NCBI GenBank assembly: GCA_026214975.1 | Contig: CM047814.1 | Span: 18,189,541-18,253,540 of the forward strand | Length of the DNA stretch: 64,000 nt | Source: Gentiana macrophylla | Taxonomy: Eukaryota > Streptophyta > Magnoliopsida > Gentianales > Gentianaceae | Direction of reading: 5' to 3' | Part shown: piece after piece, positions 48,001 to 58,532 of the stretch | Layout: the number at the start of each line of letters is the position of its first letter | Numbering within the stretch: position 1 is the first letter of the stretch | Program-made: the position numbers and the translations under genes | The notes under the pieces: generated by a model | Seen by the model: only the letters and a program-made list of their open reading frames with translations | Told to the model about the DNA's origin: nothing | The model's database searches: none

Positions 48001-51000
48001 ATGTTGGTGTTTATACGAGGTTAAATGTGAATGTGTTAAATGTCATGACTTTGTTGTGAATGATAACTTATGTATCTTTATAGTGTAATGCCACTTCTAC
48101 TATTTCTTGTGTATTATATCATTATATGTATTATTTATTTATTTCTACTGCTGGACAATATCATATTGCTTATTGTGTTGGATTTTGTCTTTCATGCCTG
48201 TTACTTACATCGTAGTTGCACACTTTTTGCGTCCTTGAATGTAATGTTACCTAGCATGCAGATCCCTATTACATGATACGGAAGTATATTTCACACTTGA
48301 TTTAATAGGCGAGTAATTAGGGGATGTTAAGGCTATTCTATTATCAGCATCTAGCAATAAAGAGTTACGAGCAATAAAGAGTTACGGGGTTTACTTTTTA
48401 TCTTCTAGCAGTGACAGGACTACTAGTCAAGTTATAGTCAAGTTGGAGTTGAACACTAATTGGAGTGGAATACTTTACTTTATACTATTGTACTGTTTAA
48501 AGATCGGAAGTTGTTTATTTCTTGTTACTGTTTTAAGAAGGAATTAACAGTTAGCTGGTTTCATGGGTTCTTGTAATTCTCTACGATGCTCCTCTTTTTC
48601 TGCTTTCACTTGCATGTTTCTTATTCTGTTTACTCACGTGCATCCATTTCACTTGCAGGTAATAAACTGTCACGAGTCTGTGATCTACATTTTGGCACCT
48701 CTAAGATATGCAACGGTCTATGGATGCTCTGATGCTACTATTATTCTTGGTGCAGTTGGCAAGGTAGTTATTAAGTTTGGTATACTATGCTCTTAATTCT
48801 TCCAAAGTTGTGATGCAATCGTTTACTGTAGTTAATGATTCTATAGCAACTGATGAAGGCTTCTTTTCATCCCTTTAACTGAAGTGATAAGGTCAGCCCC
48901 CATCAGTCAATGTGGGGATGTCACTTGATCTAACGTCGTCTACTCCTCTGCCAAAACCTAGCATAAGCCATCACATCTGAAACTTGTCCTCCTATGGCTG
49001 TTTGGTGTGAAACCTAGTGCATGTATTGATTATTTACATAATTGTTTAATGTGGTTTGCTACCGTGCTGGTTAACTTGTCCATTATTTTATGTGGAAAAA
49101 GAGATTGTATTCTTCATTCCCCAGCATGATACATTATTTCATATTGCAATTCCAACTTAATATGTACCTGTTATACCCGATTCTTGTGCCCCCCCTTCAA
49201 AAAAAAGGTACGTGAAACATTCAAAGAAGAAATGAAAATAAATTACTTATTTTTGTAATGTACTTGGAAACATGTGTTTTTGCCTAAAAAGTTATAGTTG
49301 GTTTTACTGGTTTATGAATGTGCTGCTAGTCTGCTAGTCTTGTTTGATATTGTGGTTTTCTAATTTTCTGTTGCATATGTGGTTTATATCCTGGTCTAAT
49401 TTTCTGGTGATTTACTCAACGATTTGATCCAGTTGTACTCTTGATTTTGTTTACTGATTCCTAACGAGTCTTTTAATCACTTGTTAATTGCTTCACCACA
49501 TTGTTTCCAGGCTGTTAGAGTGGAACACTGTGAGCGTGTCCATGTGATTGCAGCAGCAAAACGCATATGCATTGCTAATTGTCGGGAATGTGTTTTCTTC
49601 TTGGGTGTGAACCAACAGCCTCTCATTGTTGGCGATAACCACAAACTACAGGTAGGTACAAGTGATTATTGACAAATTCTACAGTGGCAGCCGGCTACAT
49701 ACTGTGTTATTTGGAGTGGTAACAGACTTTAATTTCTCTAGATCATGTGATTCTGTATGTCTTTACCAGCCACTATATTGGTTCACTTTGTTAAAAATGT
49801 ATGCGTTCTTACTTGAGAGAAATATCCCACCAATGGGTATGTACACTTAAGTGGGTCAAGCAATTTGTGCCTTCTCTTCAGTTACCTGCATTTTCAGGAA
49901 TGATAACGTCACTTAGCTTGGATAGGGTGGAGAGAACGACTTTTGATGCCCTTTTTGCACTCTTGTCCAGTTGTTGGTCTGGTACTTGTGTGGTGATTCA
50001 GTTACCTTTTGTTATTCTTTTTATTAAATAATTGGTGAGTACGTGAGTTTTATATTTGCTGCATGCGATATTTAGGACAACTGCTTTTGGTTTGGCTAAA
50101 TAAAGTGTATTGTGTTCTGTTGCCTTGACTTTTCATTTTATTTGTTTTTTACTTTGATAAGAAAAACTTACAAAGTAACCAAGTAGCTTGGCTCAAGTAG
50201 TAAGTGACTTGAGAATGCCTAGGAGGTCACCGGTTCGATTCTCTCTCGAGGCGCCATGTTGAAAGAGCTCTTGGTGAGTCCTTACCCTTGAGTAAGAGTC
50301 AGACTCTGCAGGCACGACCCGGGCCGAACTCCGGATTAGTCGGACCAGTGGGTTCCGGAGACCGGCGCTTTAAGCAAAAAAGAAAAACTTACAAGGTTGA
50401 GCATAGTTTGAGCTGGCAAAAATTGATTTAAGCGTAATAAAAGAAAAAAAGCTATTAGGTACTGGGACATCCATTTTATCTCGATCTCAGGGTGGAGTGC
50501 TTGCTTGCTTGCTGTTACCGGCATATCCTTTAATATTAACTCAATGTTTATGTTGGAGTTATTTTTGGGTTCCATGCCGCATGGTTGATCCGTAATTTGT
50601 CAACTTTTTTGGTAATGCCAATGAGAAATAACTGCCTTGCTATCGATTTCATCAGGTTGCTCCTTATAATACATATTACTCGCAACTTGAGGAGCATTTG
50701 ACTGAGGTTGGTGTGGTTCCAATCATCAATAGATGGAACGAGCCTATCTCGCTTGGAATTGTTGATCCACACGATTCGTTGTCTCATCCAGCAGGGGTTT
50801 CTGATGTCCAAGCTGAGTCTGCTGCGCGTCTGGACCCAGATCAGTTTACAAACTTTTTGGTATATTTCCGTTTTCTCTTCTCTTTTTTAATTATTATAAG
50901 TTGGATATTCACCCTGAGTTTTTTAGGAGTTTCTCTTTGACCAAGTTAGCTGCTTTCACTTTATTTAAATGGATGACTAATGATCTGTATAGCTTTTCAG

Positions 51001-51699
51001 ATACGTATTACCAAGTGTTCTATCCAAACAGTTTTGGGACCTTCATCAGTGTCTTTGAACATTTCAAAAATTGTCATGATTTATCTTTATGTAATATACA
51101 TCCTGCATTCTCTGCAGATACCTAATTGGTTATGTGGTGAACAAGTTGGACCGACAAAAGATAATCCGTTTCCTTTGCCGGAACCTTACATGGCATCTCA
51201 GCAAAGAAATGTACGTGGGACATCCAGATTTTTGTTTTGGGAGGAGGGGGGAAGGGGGGATTTCAAGGTTTTTCTTTTGTGATAGGGTTCTCGTTCCTTT
51301 TTGTCAAGACAATGATGCCCTCTATATTGTTGTGATCTGGCTAATGCTTTTTTGATGTGTCCTGATAAGCTATACTCTTTCTTTTATCCTTTATTTTTTC
51401 CAGTACCAAAACTTAGAAGAGGTGAAACAGACTCTTAGGGAGACTCAGCTTGAAGATAGCAGGAAGCGGGAATTATCAAATGCTCTTCATGCATGTTTCA
51501 AGGAATGGTTATATGGTAATTATCCTTTTCGCTGTAATTTTCTTGTCATTGTAGCTTTTTGTTGTTCTAGTAAAAGAGTGATGAAAAGTATATAAAACTG
51601 AAGTAATGGCTTTTTAACTTTTTTTTTTTTTTTTCTTTTCATATTGCGTGTACAGCCTCGGGGAATATTAGACAATTATACTGCTTGCAAGGTGATTAA
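45074..51699 (+). CDS. TBCCD1: TBCC domain-containing protein 1, copy 2, full exon set with two frameshifts
   Basis: Nine exons: 45074-45583, 45956-46102, 47439-47811, 48659-48763, 49511-49651, 50656-50859, 51118-51210, 51404-51515, 51656-51699, all with GT-AG introns. Without the two lesions the product would be 576 aa, close to plant TBCCD1 length. The N-terminus is Pro/Ser-rich; the C-CAP/TBCC beta-helix spans residues ~345-494; the C-terminal helix EDSRKRELSNALHACFKEWL is followed by the conserved ending ASGNIRQLYCLQGD. Exon 3 has one C fewer (near 47526) and one G fewer (near 47753) than copy 1, giving two frameshifts and a stop at ~47794. Both are in short homopolymers and may be assembly errors; otherwise this copy is a pseudogene. 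Exon 1 and exons 4-7 are identical to copy 1 by eye. The 3' flank is 0.5 kb of AT-rich sequence. Confidence 0.88.
50174..50380 (+). mobile_element. tRNA-derived SINE in TBCCD1 intron 5, copy 2
   Basis: Same insertion as 16113-16319, with TSD agaaaaacttacaa at 50160-50173 and 50381-50394. Against copy 1 it has ctcctctgagg changed to ctctctcgagg (CTG to TCG) and ggtcagtcc changed to ggtgagtcc, while the surrounding intron is unchanged. Confidence 0.85.
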
Positions 51700-53203
51700 T
51701 TTTGAACAAGTTGTGCAATTTTGTTTTTTTACCCCTTGGTCAATTTGGGGGTATGAAGAAAGTAAGAAGGAAGCTGGAATATGATGAAGCGGTTTGATGT
51801 GCCGCCCGAATGTGTTGTCATCAACCAATGATTTGCCATTATATGTGCAGATTGCAATTAGCAGAAGATTGATTGTCTTAACTTGTTGTAACCCTTTTCT
51901 TAATTTATTTATTTCTGGGCTGAGTTGTTGCAGTGTTTGTAATTTGATGTTGTTAACCATAAATGAAGGCACTCACTATAAATGTATTCCACTCCTTGGC
52001 CTTTTCTTTGCAATTGTTGCTATTCTTTTAGTCTTTGTGTGACATTGATGAAATATGAAGTGCAAAGTTATTATTTTCCCAAAAGGTTTTTTAGGTACAA
52101 AATGTCAGGATGAAAGTTGGGTTTCTATTGAAGTTGAGTGATGTTGCTAACTAATGAATCCATTGGTCATTTGTTTTCAACATAATTTTGTGGTTTTTTT
52201 TAAGCAATGATTCTAAAGAATGAAGACTAGGTTGTGTGGGCAAGCTCATAGTAGTCATGCAGGATCTGATTTCTCCGGTATCCAAATAAACTAGATCATG
52301 TCTCTCAAGTGATAGCGCAACTCCCTATTGCCTGTTTGACCAAACAGGAACTTTTTTTTTTTTTTTTTTTTTTTATTGGCATGTTTTATCGACACTATAT
52401 AGTTATTTCGACATAACATTTTACACACATTTTTTACATGTGAATGCGGTGGCGGAAGTATTTATGTGGTGCCAATACACCAAAATAAAAGGTGGTTATT
52501 ATTTGCATCACACCACTCTATCTGTGCACTACGGTAAAACCGACCTTGTAAAAAGTCGTTTCTTGTTCCAGTCCCTACGACTACGAGAAATTAGTTTTTT
52601 GCTCCATAACTGATTTTTACATGGTCGGTTTTATTCCGGATGCACATACAGAGTGATACACGAGTAAAATATGTGTTGCAAAGAAAGACCCCGAATAAAA
52701 CATAACAACAAAAATGGTTAATTTTTTACTTAAAGCCTCCGGTATTCTGAACCAACTGACCCGACTAATTCGGAGTTCGGCCCGGCCAAGAACTCTTTCA
52801 AAATGGCTGAATAGAGGAAAATTGAAATCGGGCAAGCGAGCATTTCGAACCAATGACCACTGTTACTAGTTTGGCCCCACGTAATAACACTTTCAAAATG
52901 GCACATCAAAGGATAATGTGATCTCCTCTACATTCTCAAACCATTTAGTACTTGAGAAAAAACTATTTGGTTAAAAGTGGTTAATTTTCAATCATTTTTT
53001 TTTTAGGGTTTTTTTTTTTTTTTTGGGAAGGGCAATCATGTTGTAAAGCCCGTTTTAAAACATGCGCCCATTAAGCCCATTGTATGGTTGTCTTTACTTT
53101 CTTCACTTTGATTCTTAGCTTTGATACTGTCACTTGAAGAGCAGTTACCTTGAGCTGATGAATGATCGGTTTCGTTTCTAATTTCACAAAATTTACGTGA
53201 AAA
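51700..53203. other. TBCCD1-C53 intergenic region
   Basis: The TBCCD1 3' flank, then a poly-T run (52350-52372), a reverse SINE (52726-52977), another T-rich stretch (52995-53022), and ~180 bp of likely C53 promoter/5' UTR. I see no further gene. Confidence 0.6.
52726..52977 (-). mobile_element. tRNA-derived SINE, reverse, with duplicated head
   Basis: On the minus strand it carries the same 3' module as the TBCCD1 intronic SINE (ccgggccgaactccgaatta, then ggctttaagtaaaaaatt) and a B-box (ggttcgaaatgc). The TSD tggttaatttt is at 52715-52725 and 52978-52988. The 5' half contains the 'ccattttgaaag' block twice, separated by ~100 bp, suggesting a dimeric or internally duplicated head. It lies ~230 bp upstream of the C53 start codon. 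Confidence 0.7.
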
Positions 53204-54952
53204 ATGCAGAGTCAAGATGATATTCGTAACTTGCCTATCGATATCGCATTTGCTCGTCTTGGAGGTATGATGATAATTCGATTATTGAGTTTAATCACGA
53301 AGAAATTTTGATCAGTTTTTTTTCTTGAGATACTGAATTCTGTTTAAATTGAATTGAGTGAAGAATGGTTGGCGGATCGGAAAAGGATTCCGGCGGATTG
53401 GCGTAAGCGGTTGGCGGCTGTGAGAGCCAAAATTTCGTCGGCATTTGCTTCCTTACCCAAGGACATCGATCCTTACTTCCAAACCCTATCCCCTGAAGGT
53501 CCTTTTGTTATCTGTTTTGATTCAATTGTTTGTGAATTTCCCATTGTTTTGTACGTTCTTATTAATCAACAGAATTTTTTTTTTAATTTACGAACTCGAA
53601 ATTTAATTTTGAGTGGATTGTTGGTATTTGTTCGTATAATGAATCTTCTTGTTTTTCTCTGTTATTATTATCTTTACAATAAACGAAGTTGCGGTTCTAC
53701 CTCATGTGTCCTGTGTGTGTAAATTTTTTGTATACCTTGTGTGTCCTTGATTGACTTTCAGATTGATATTTCAGGGATTGGTTACTTGGAAGCGAAAAAG
53801 ATATATGAAATTCTTGTGACGAAAACTCAGGAAAGCCGCAATATTTTTGGCAGGCTTTCAGGTGCTGCTGTAAGATCTACAAGGACATAACCTTCTTCGT
53901 GTGTGTGTGTGTGTGTTTTTAAGCAATCGTGTGTGTGTGTGGCAGGTAGTTTTGTAGCTATGATTTTGTGATTGGTCTAGTATCTTATAGGGTGCTTGGG
54001 AGGCTATTGTACGTGCCTATGAAAAAGATCATATCTTCCTTGGGGAAGCGGCTCAAATAATGGTGCAGAACGTTAATTATGAGATGTAAGAAAGCAGTGA
54101 TGCTTCTGAACTATTGTTGGCATAATGACGTTTCCCTAATGAGTAGTGTATTATCCAATTTGTAGCCCTTATCAGAAGAAGAACGTGCAGAAGATCCAAC
54201 AACAACTTGCTGAATTAGAGCGCAAAGAAGCTGATATAAAAAGAAATGCAGCTCTTTCTGCTACTAAATATACAGAGGCTTGCCAAGAGCTTGGGTTGCA
54301 GGTAATATTGTTTTTATGTTTTCGATTATGACTATTTTGATTTGATCTGTCAATGTTTTCTTGGGTGGTTTAGTAATGATCTTGCCTTGCTTATGCTTTC
54401 AGGGTGTAAACGTGCGTTCAGAGCTGTTAGAAGCAGCCGAAACCTCCCTTCCGGGAACATTCAATCAGATATTAGACATCTTGCTGGGGGATTCTCTATC
54501 CATGGCGGTTGAGTTTTATTCCTTCTTTGTCAAAGAAGCACACACTGAGCAGGATGTAAGTAACAGAAAAGTGGATGTGTAATAGAGTATTATTAATAAT
54601 ATACACAAAATTGTGGAGTTTTTAGCTTGCTATTCCTGATTTTTCTTAGAGAAGCATAACGGCTGTCTGGTGTCCATTGGGCCGGGTAAAACTTTATTGA
54701 TCGTTTTATATATTTCAGGCATATTCATTGCGGTTGCCTTTTATTTTTGCTAATTGTAAATCTCTACTTTCTTATTATCCTTGCCTAACTCTTCCTATAT
54801 TGGTTTTGTCGAACTAGCCTGTCCCAATTTTGGAGGTGGGAAAGCCCACTAAATGTTTGGAGGAATATTATTTAGAAAGATATGACATACCTGGGCAATG
54901 TGGAGGATACCTGACACCAACCCCCTCCAAAACTTATAAATAAGGCTTGTAT

Positions 54953-54992
<40 letters not shown>

Positions 54993-57568
54993 TTTTTGTT
55001 TTTTTTTTTTTTTTTGCTTTGCCAGGTTGAATATGCAAACTCTCTCATCTTCACAAAAAAGAAAACAGTTTCTAACATTATTGCACCAAAAATAGTTGTT
55101 GGTTATGCCTTTTTTTTTGTTAGAGTTGTTATGCTTTTCTTAGATTTGGAAGAATTGAGCTGGTGACTGATGATCCTTTGTTTGTTTTAATTACGTTATA
55201 CACTCTCACTACGAATACTATCCTTTTTTAATTGTTCTTTTGGATGCATTGCATTTTTTGAATGGCACACATGGATTCTAAGTATCTGAACTGTGATTCT
55301 GACATGATCCTTGTTTATATGGTTGTCCACTATGCTCGCAGAAAGCTCCAGGAATTGTGCTGCCAAATTTAAGAGCAGTCCGTGAAAAGCCCCCATCAGT
55401 TAATGCTTCTGTTAAGTCTGAAGGGGTTTCAGATGTGCAATTAACCCAGAGTGAACCAGACCATATAGCTATCGAAACCGACAATTCAGCTGATATTATT
55501 GATTGGGATATTACTGTGGACAGCTCGCAGATAGATTGGGATATTGGCAATGTGCAGGAAACAGAGGAAAATGGTGATGGTCTTGGTCCTTATGAAATGG
55601 TTTATGCTAGTGATTTACCAAGCATTCCTGGTGAAAATATGCAACCTGATCAGACTGCCTCTGTATCGGAGATTTCTTGGGATGTTAGTGTTGAAAACCC
55701 TAATAGTGACGTCTTCCAAGAAGCTGACTTATCAGGAGCTCATGTGGAGCCACATTTAATTGTTCCTGGGGCTGCTTCTGTGAAGCAGGAGATTTTGCAG
55801 GAGAGAAGTCCCCTTCTTGAGACTGAATATCGGAATCAGATTCTTGATGATTTATTTGAGGTGACTGTGCTTTATGTTAATTGTTAATACGTCTTTGGGA
55901 CAGTTTTGGTTTGTTTTGTAATTCTCTTTTGTGCCAACCATTTTGTTTTTATGACATTCCCAACCAGGTCAAAGCATTTCTGAACCAACGGCTGATTGAA
56001 TCAACTAATGAAGAAACTCTTTCTTTACAACACCAAGTCCAAGCTGTTGCTCCATTTGTTCTCCAACAGTATTCATCTGATACAGTTCAGGCTATGGTTT
56101 CAGCTGTCTCCTCAGCGATCACATTGCTGACAAATCGGAAAACGCGGGACCTGATCATGATACTTAACTCCAAAAGGTGACTTTCCTGTGTATGATTGAC
56201 ATGTGTAGTACTGTAGCTGTTCATCAATTGTCACTTGCTTATGTTAATCTGTACCCAATTATACAGTGGTTTTCTTGTTTCTTTATAATGAACATTTGGA
56301 AAGCTATAGGGTCGATCCCCCCCCCAACAAATCGAACGTTAATATGATTCTGCTGAGCAGCCTATCTTTAGCATTGGCGTCATCCATGTTTAGGATATAT
56401 GTTAAATTCTACTTTTATGTTCCAAGGGACTTCCCAATGTTTCTGGTAACCTTTCGGTGCAGTTTTTTTTTTGTTTTTTATTTTTATTTTTATGCACACA
56501 AGTAAACATTTCTATTTTAGATGTAATCGTGTTGAGTATCCTTGTCATTTCAGTTTACCTCTTAATGTATCCACAATGTCAGCAATCCGAAATACAATTA
56601 TTAGAATAAAATATCCAAAAATGCGTATTCTGATGATATACGGCTAAATGTGAAGTTCTGGATTTCCACTCCTGCTGGGTACAATGAGCTTCCTGGGACA
56701 AGGATACTCTCCCTAAGGTTGCCCTTGTTATCTAAAGATGTTTGACTTAATTTGGTGGCATTTCATCGGTTATCGAAAGGTCCATTGCATCCTTGGTAGT
56801 TTATATAATGTGTTTGAATTTGATTCCTGCCGTGTGGGGGCTATGGTCCAAGACCATGGCAAATTTGTCCGGGAAATGCATCTATGTATTTGTCTGAGTA
56901 TACTCCTTGGATTTCAGATTTTTGGATCGCATGGTGAACACACTGCAAGAAAAGAAGCAACATGAGGTTAAGCTAAAGGAGGGATTAAATGGCCTGTATA
57001 GCAGACGCATGGAACTCCAGAATGCGTTGTCTTCGTCATGGCCGAAGCAGGTAAGTGGTTATTAATTTTGTCTACACATACCATAAGATGCTTATAGAAC
57101 ATTAGAAAGAGTTGTGTGGGCATAACCTAATTTGTATGATAAAAAAAGAGCAATAATAGCCGTCCTAAAGACTCTGGGGAACAAATTATAGTAGTCAGCA
57201 TTGTTGTACAAAAAGTTGAATAAATGAATGATATTTCAGTTGGCATTCGTGCTGTGTGACCGGAGGTCACGACTTTGAGCAGTGTAAATATCCTCTTATA
57301 AAATATAGGTTGACACCATGTACTAGGCCTAAATGGTATAGTCCGTCCTTAGAATCTCTGCATAGATACCGTATCAATCAATTTTATAGTATATCTACTC
57401 GTAGTGGTCTGACAAAAAGAATTGATATGTTGGTGTATGTAGGAGGCGGCGTTGTTGGCAACAAGGGAGTTGAAGAAACTTAGCGAGGAAACACTGTCGA
57501 CTATGTTCGATGGCAGGCCAGTCCATATTATTGGAGAGATTAATGCGTTGTTGAGCAGCAGTTTATAA
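53204..57568 (+). CDS. C53: CDK5RAP3-like protein (C53), UFMylation/ER-phagy factor
   Basis: Ten exons, GT-AG: 53204-53264, 53364-53498, 53775-53869, 53991-54085, 54166-54301, 54403-54555, 55342-55860, 55968-56176, 56918-57050, 57443-57568; 553 aa with no lesion. The start [23 protein letters not shown] matches the family N-terminus, and exon 2 acceptor choice (AG at 53362-53363) restores GEWL. An N-terminal helical/coiled-coil part (exon 5, [19 protein letters not shown]) is followed by an acidic disordered stretch in exon 7 with IDWDI (278-282), IDWDI (289-293) and ISWDV (336-340). The C-terminal helical domain follows. CDK5RAP3/C53 is the adaptor of the UFL1-DDRGK1 UFM1 ligase at the ER and an autophagy receptor; IDWD-type shuffled AIMs bind ATG8 and UFM1. 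A poly-A signal follows closely. Confidence 0.95.
54958..54987. repeat. (TC)n microsatellite in C53 intron 6
   Basis: About 14 perfect TC units in the long intron before exon 7, followed by poly-T runs. Confidence 0.9.
55495..55686 (+). other. cluster of three shuffled ATG8-interacting motifs in C53
   Basis: Codons for IDWDI start at 55498 and 55531, and for ISWDV at 55672, all within the largest exon and in acidic context ([26 protein letters not shown]). Known work on C53 names IDWD-type motifs as shuffled AIMs that contact ATG8 and UFM1. Here three are retained, with the third varied from IDWD to ISWD. Confidence 0.85.
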
Positions 57569-57584
57569 CTTGTTGAATGATTAT

Positions 57585-57590
57585 AATAAA
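57585..57590 (+). promoter_or_regulatory. candidate poly(A) signal of C53
   Basis: AATAAA 17 bp after the C53 stop codon. Canonical sequence, but very close to the stop, so a downstream signal may be used instead. Confidence 0.4.
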
Positions 57591-58147
57591 ACTTCATCTT
57601 TTACTGTCATCAGTTGTAGAACTTGTGTGTTTTTTTTTTTTGGTATACAATCACATATTATCTGAGGAGTATAAGCTAAATTGTTGTTTCTTTGCATATA
57701 CTTTACTCATGGTATATCCTTATAGGGGTATAAAAGGGCTATTTGGAATGTCTCATTATGAAAGAATGGGGAAAGTTAACCCTATTATTATGATCAAGAA
57801 GCTTTCCCCTAATCTTATTATACTCACTCCCACCTCTACCCTCTACTTTCATTTTTTCTTTTGTTGTATTTTGTTAAAATTCATTAAATCGCATTCGATT
57901 AGAATATCAACCTGAAAATTGACACCACGAACATGTTTTTGACTTGCAATTATAGATCATTATTATTTAGTATATATGACAATATAAAATTATTTTTAAC
58001 ACGTTTAAAAATGAAAATTAATTTGAAATGTTAGTAACATTATAAGAGACATTTTATTTCGTGAAATATAATCATAGTATACCTAGTAACTCATAAATAA
58101 TTAAATGAAAGGTGTTACTCGCAAAAATAAGGCGTTTTTAAAAGTTA

Positions 58148-58150
<3 letters not shown>

Positions 58151-58193
<43 letters not shown>

Positions 58194-58272
58194 GGAAAAG
58201 GGATCGAACGCGGACCTCTCACTTGGGTAAGTAAAAACCTGGGATGGCTAACTTACCTGGATTTGGCTTTAC
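58151..58272 (-). mobile_element. short SINE-like sequence with poly-A tail, reverse
   Basis: A 35-base poly-T run on plus (58152-58186), which is a poly-A tail on minus, follows a ~80-bp minus-strand head containing a B-box-like gttcgatccc (about 58200-58209) and a possible A-box (ttagccatcccagg). Too short for a confident family call; no TSD found. Confidence 0.35.
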
Positions 58273-58292
58273 GCCAAATGTTTATTCTGCAG

Positions 58293-58497
58293 AAATGGAA
58301 TGGAACGCAACGTAGGGAATGGAATGGAATGCGATTGAATGGAATAAGCAATTTATTCATGCGTTTGTATCAATAGAATGGAATATCCAATTCCATTCCA
58401 ACGCTTGTTATGATTAGAAAAAAAAAAAAATCAATTCCTTTGTTTGGGATGATATATGTTAGATGGAATGGAATTTAAATTTTCAGATTTTTATAAT

Positions 58498-58532
<35 letters not shown>

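Larger units (their letters stand above)
42335..51383 (+). repeat. 9-kb segmental duplication, copy 2
   Basis: Direct repeat of 8278-17322. The first ~2.1 kb (42335-44450) has many differences from copy 1, mostly at CAG/CTG words. From ~44.45 kb to the end the copies are nearly identical; differences are mainly homopolymer lengths plus CTG/CAG changes within the SINE. After 51383 copy 2 continues into the true end of TBCCD1, which copy 1 lacks. Confidence 0.95.

Noticed and set aside
50336..50811. Reverse-strand open frames across TBCCD1 exon 6 and the SINE (also 16275-16750)
   Set aside because: Antisense shadows of the exon and SINE; identical in both copies only because the block is duplicated.
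53351..53363. Alternative acceptor for C53 exon 2 at ttgaattgag (53357-53358)
   Set aside because: It puts the next codons out of frame with [10 protein letters not shown]; the AG at 53362-53363 restores the conserved LGEWL.
54361..54582. Read-through of C53 exon 6 as an independent small gene
   Set aside because: The frame is exon 6 with retained intron on both sides; splice sites and family sequence place it inside C53.
55278..55550. Reverse-strand open frame opposite C53 exon 7
   Set aside because: Shadow of a real exon: the plus-strand frame has family motifs and correct splice sites.
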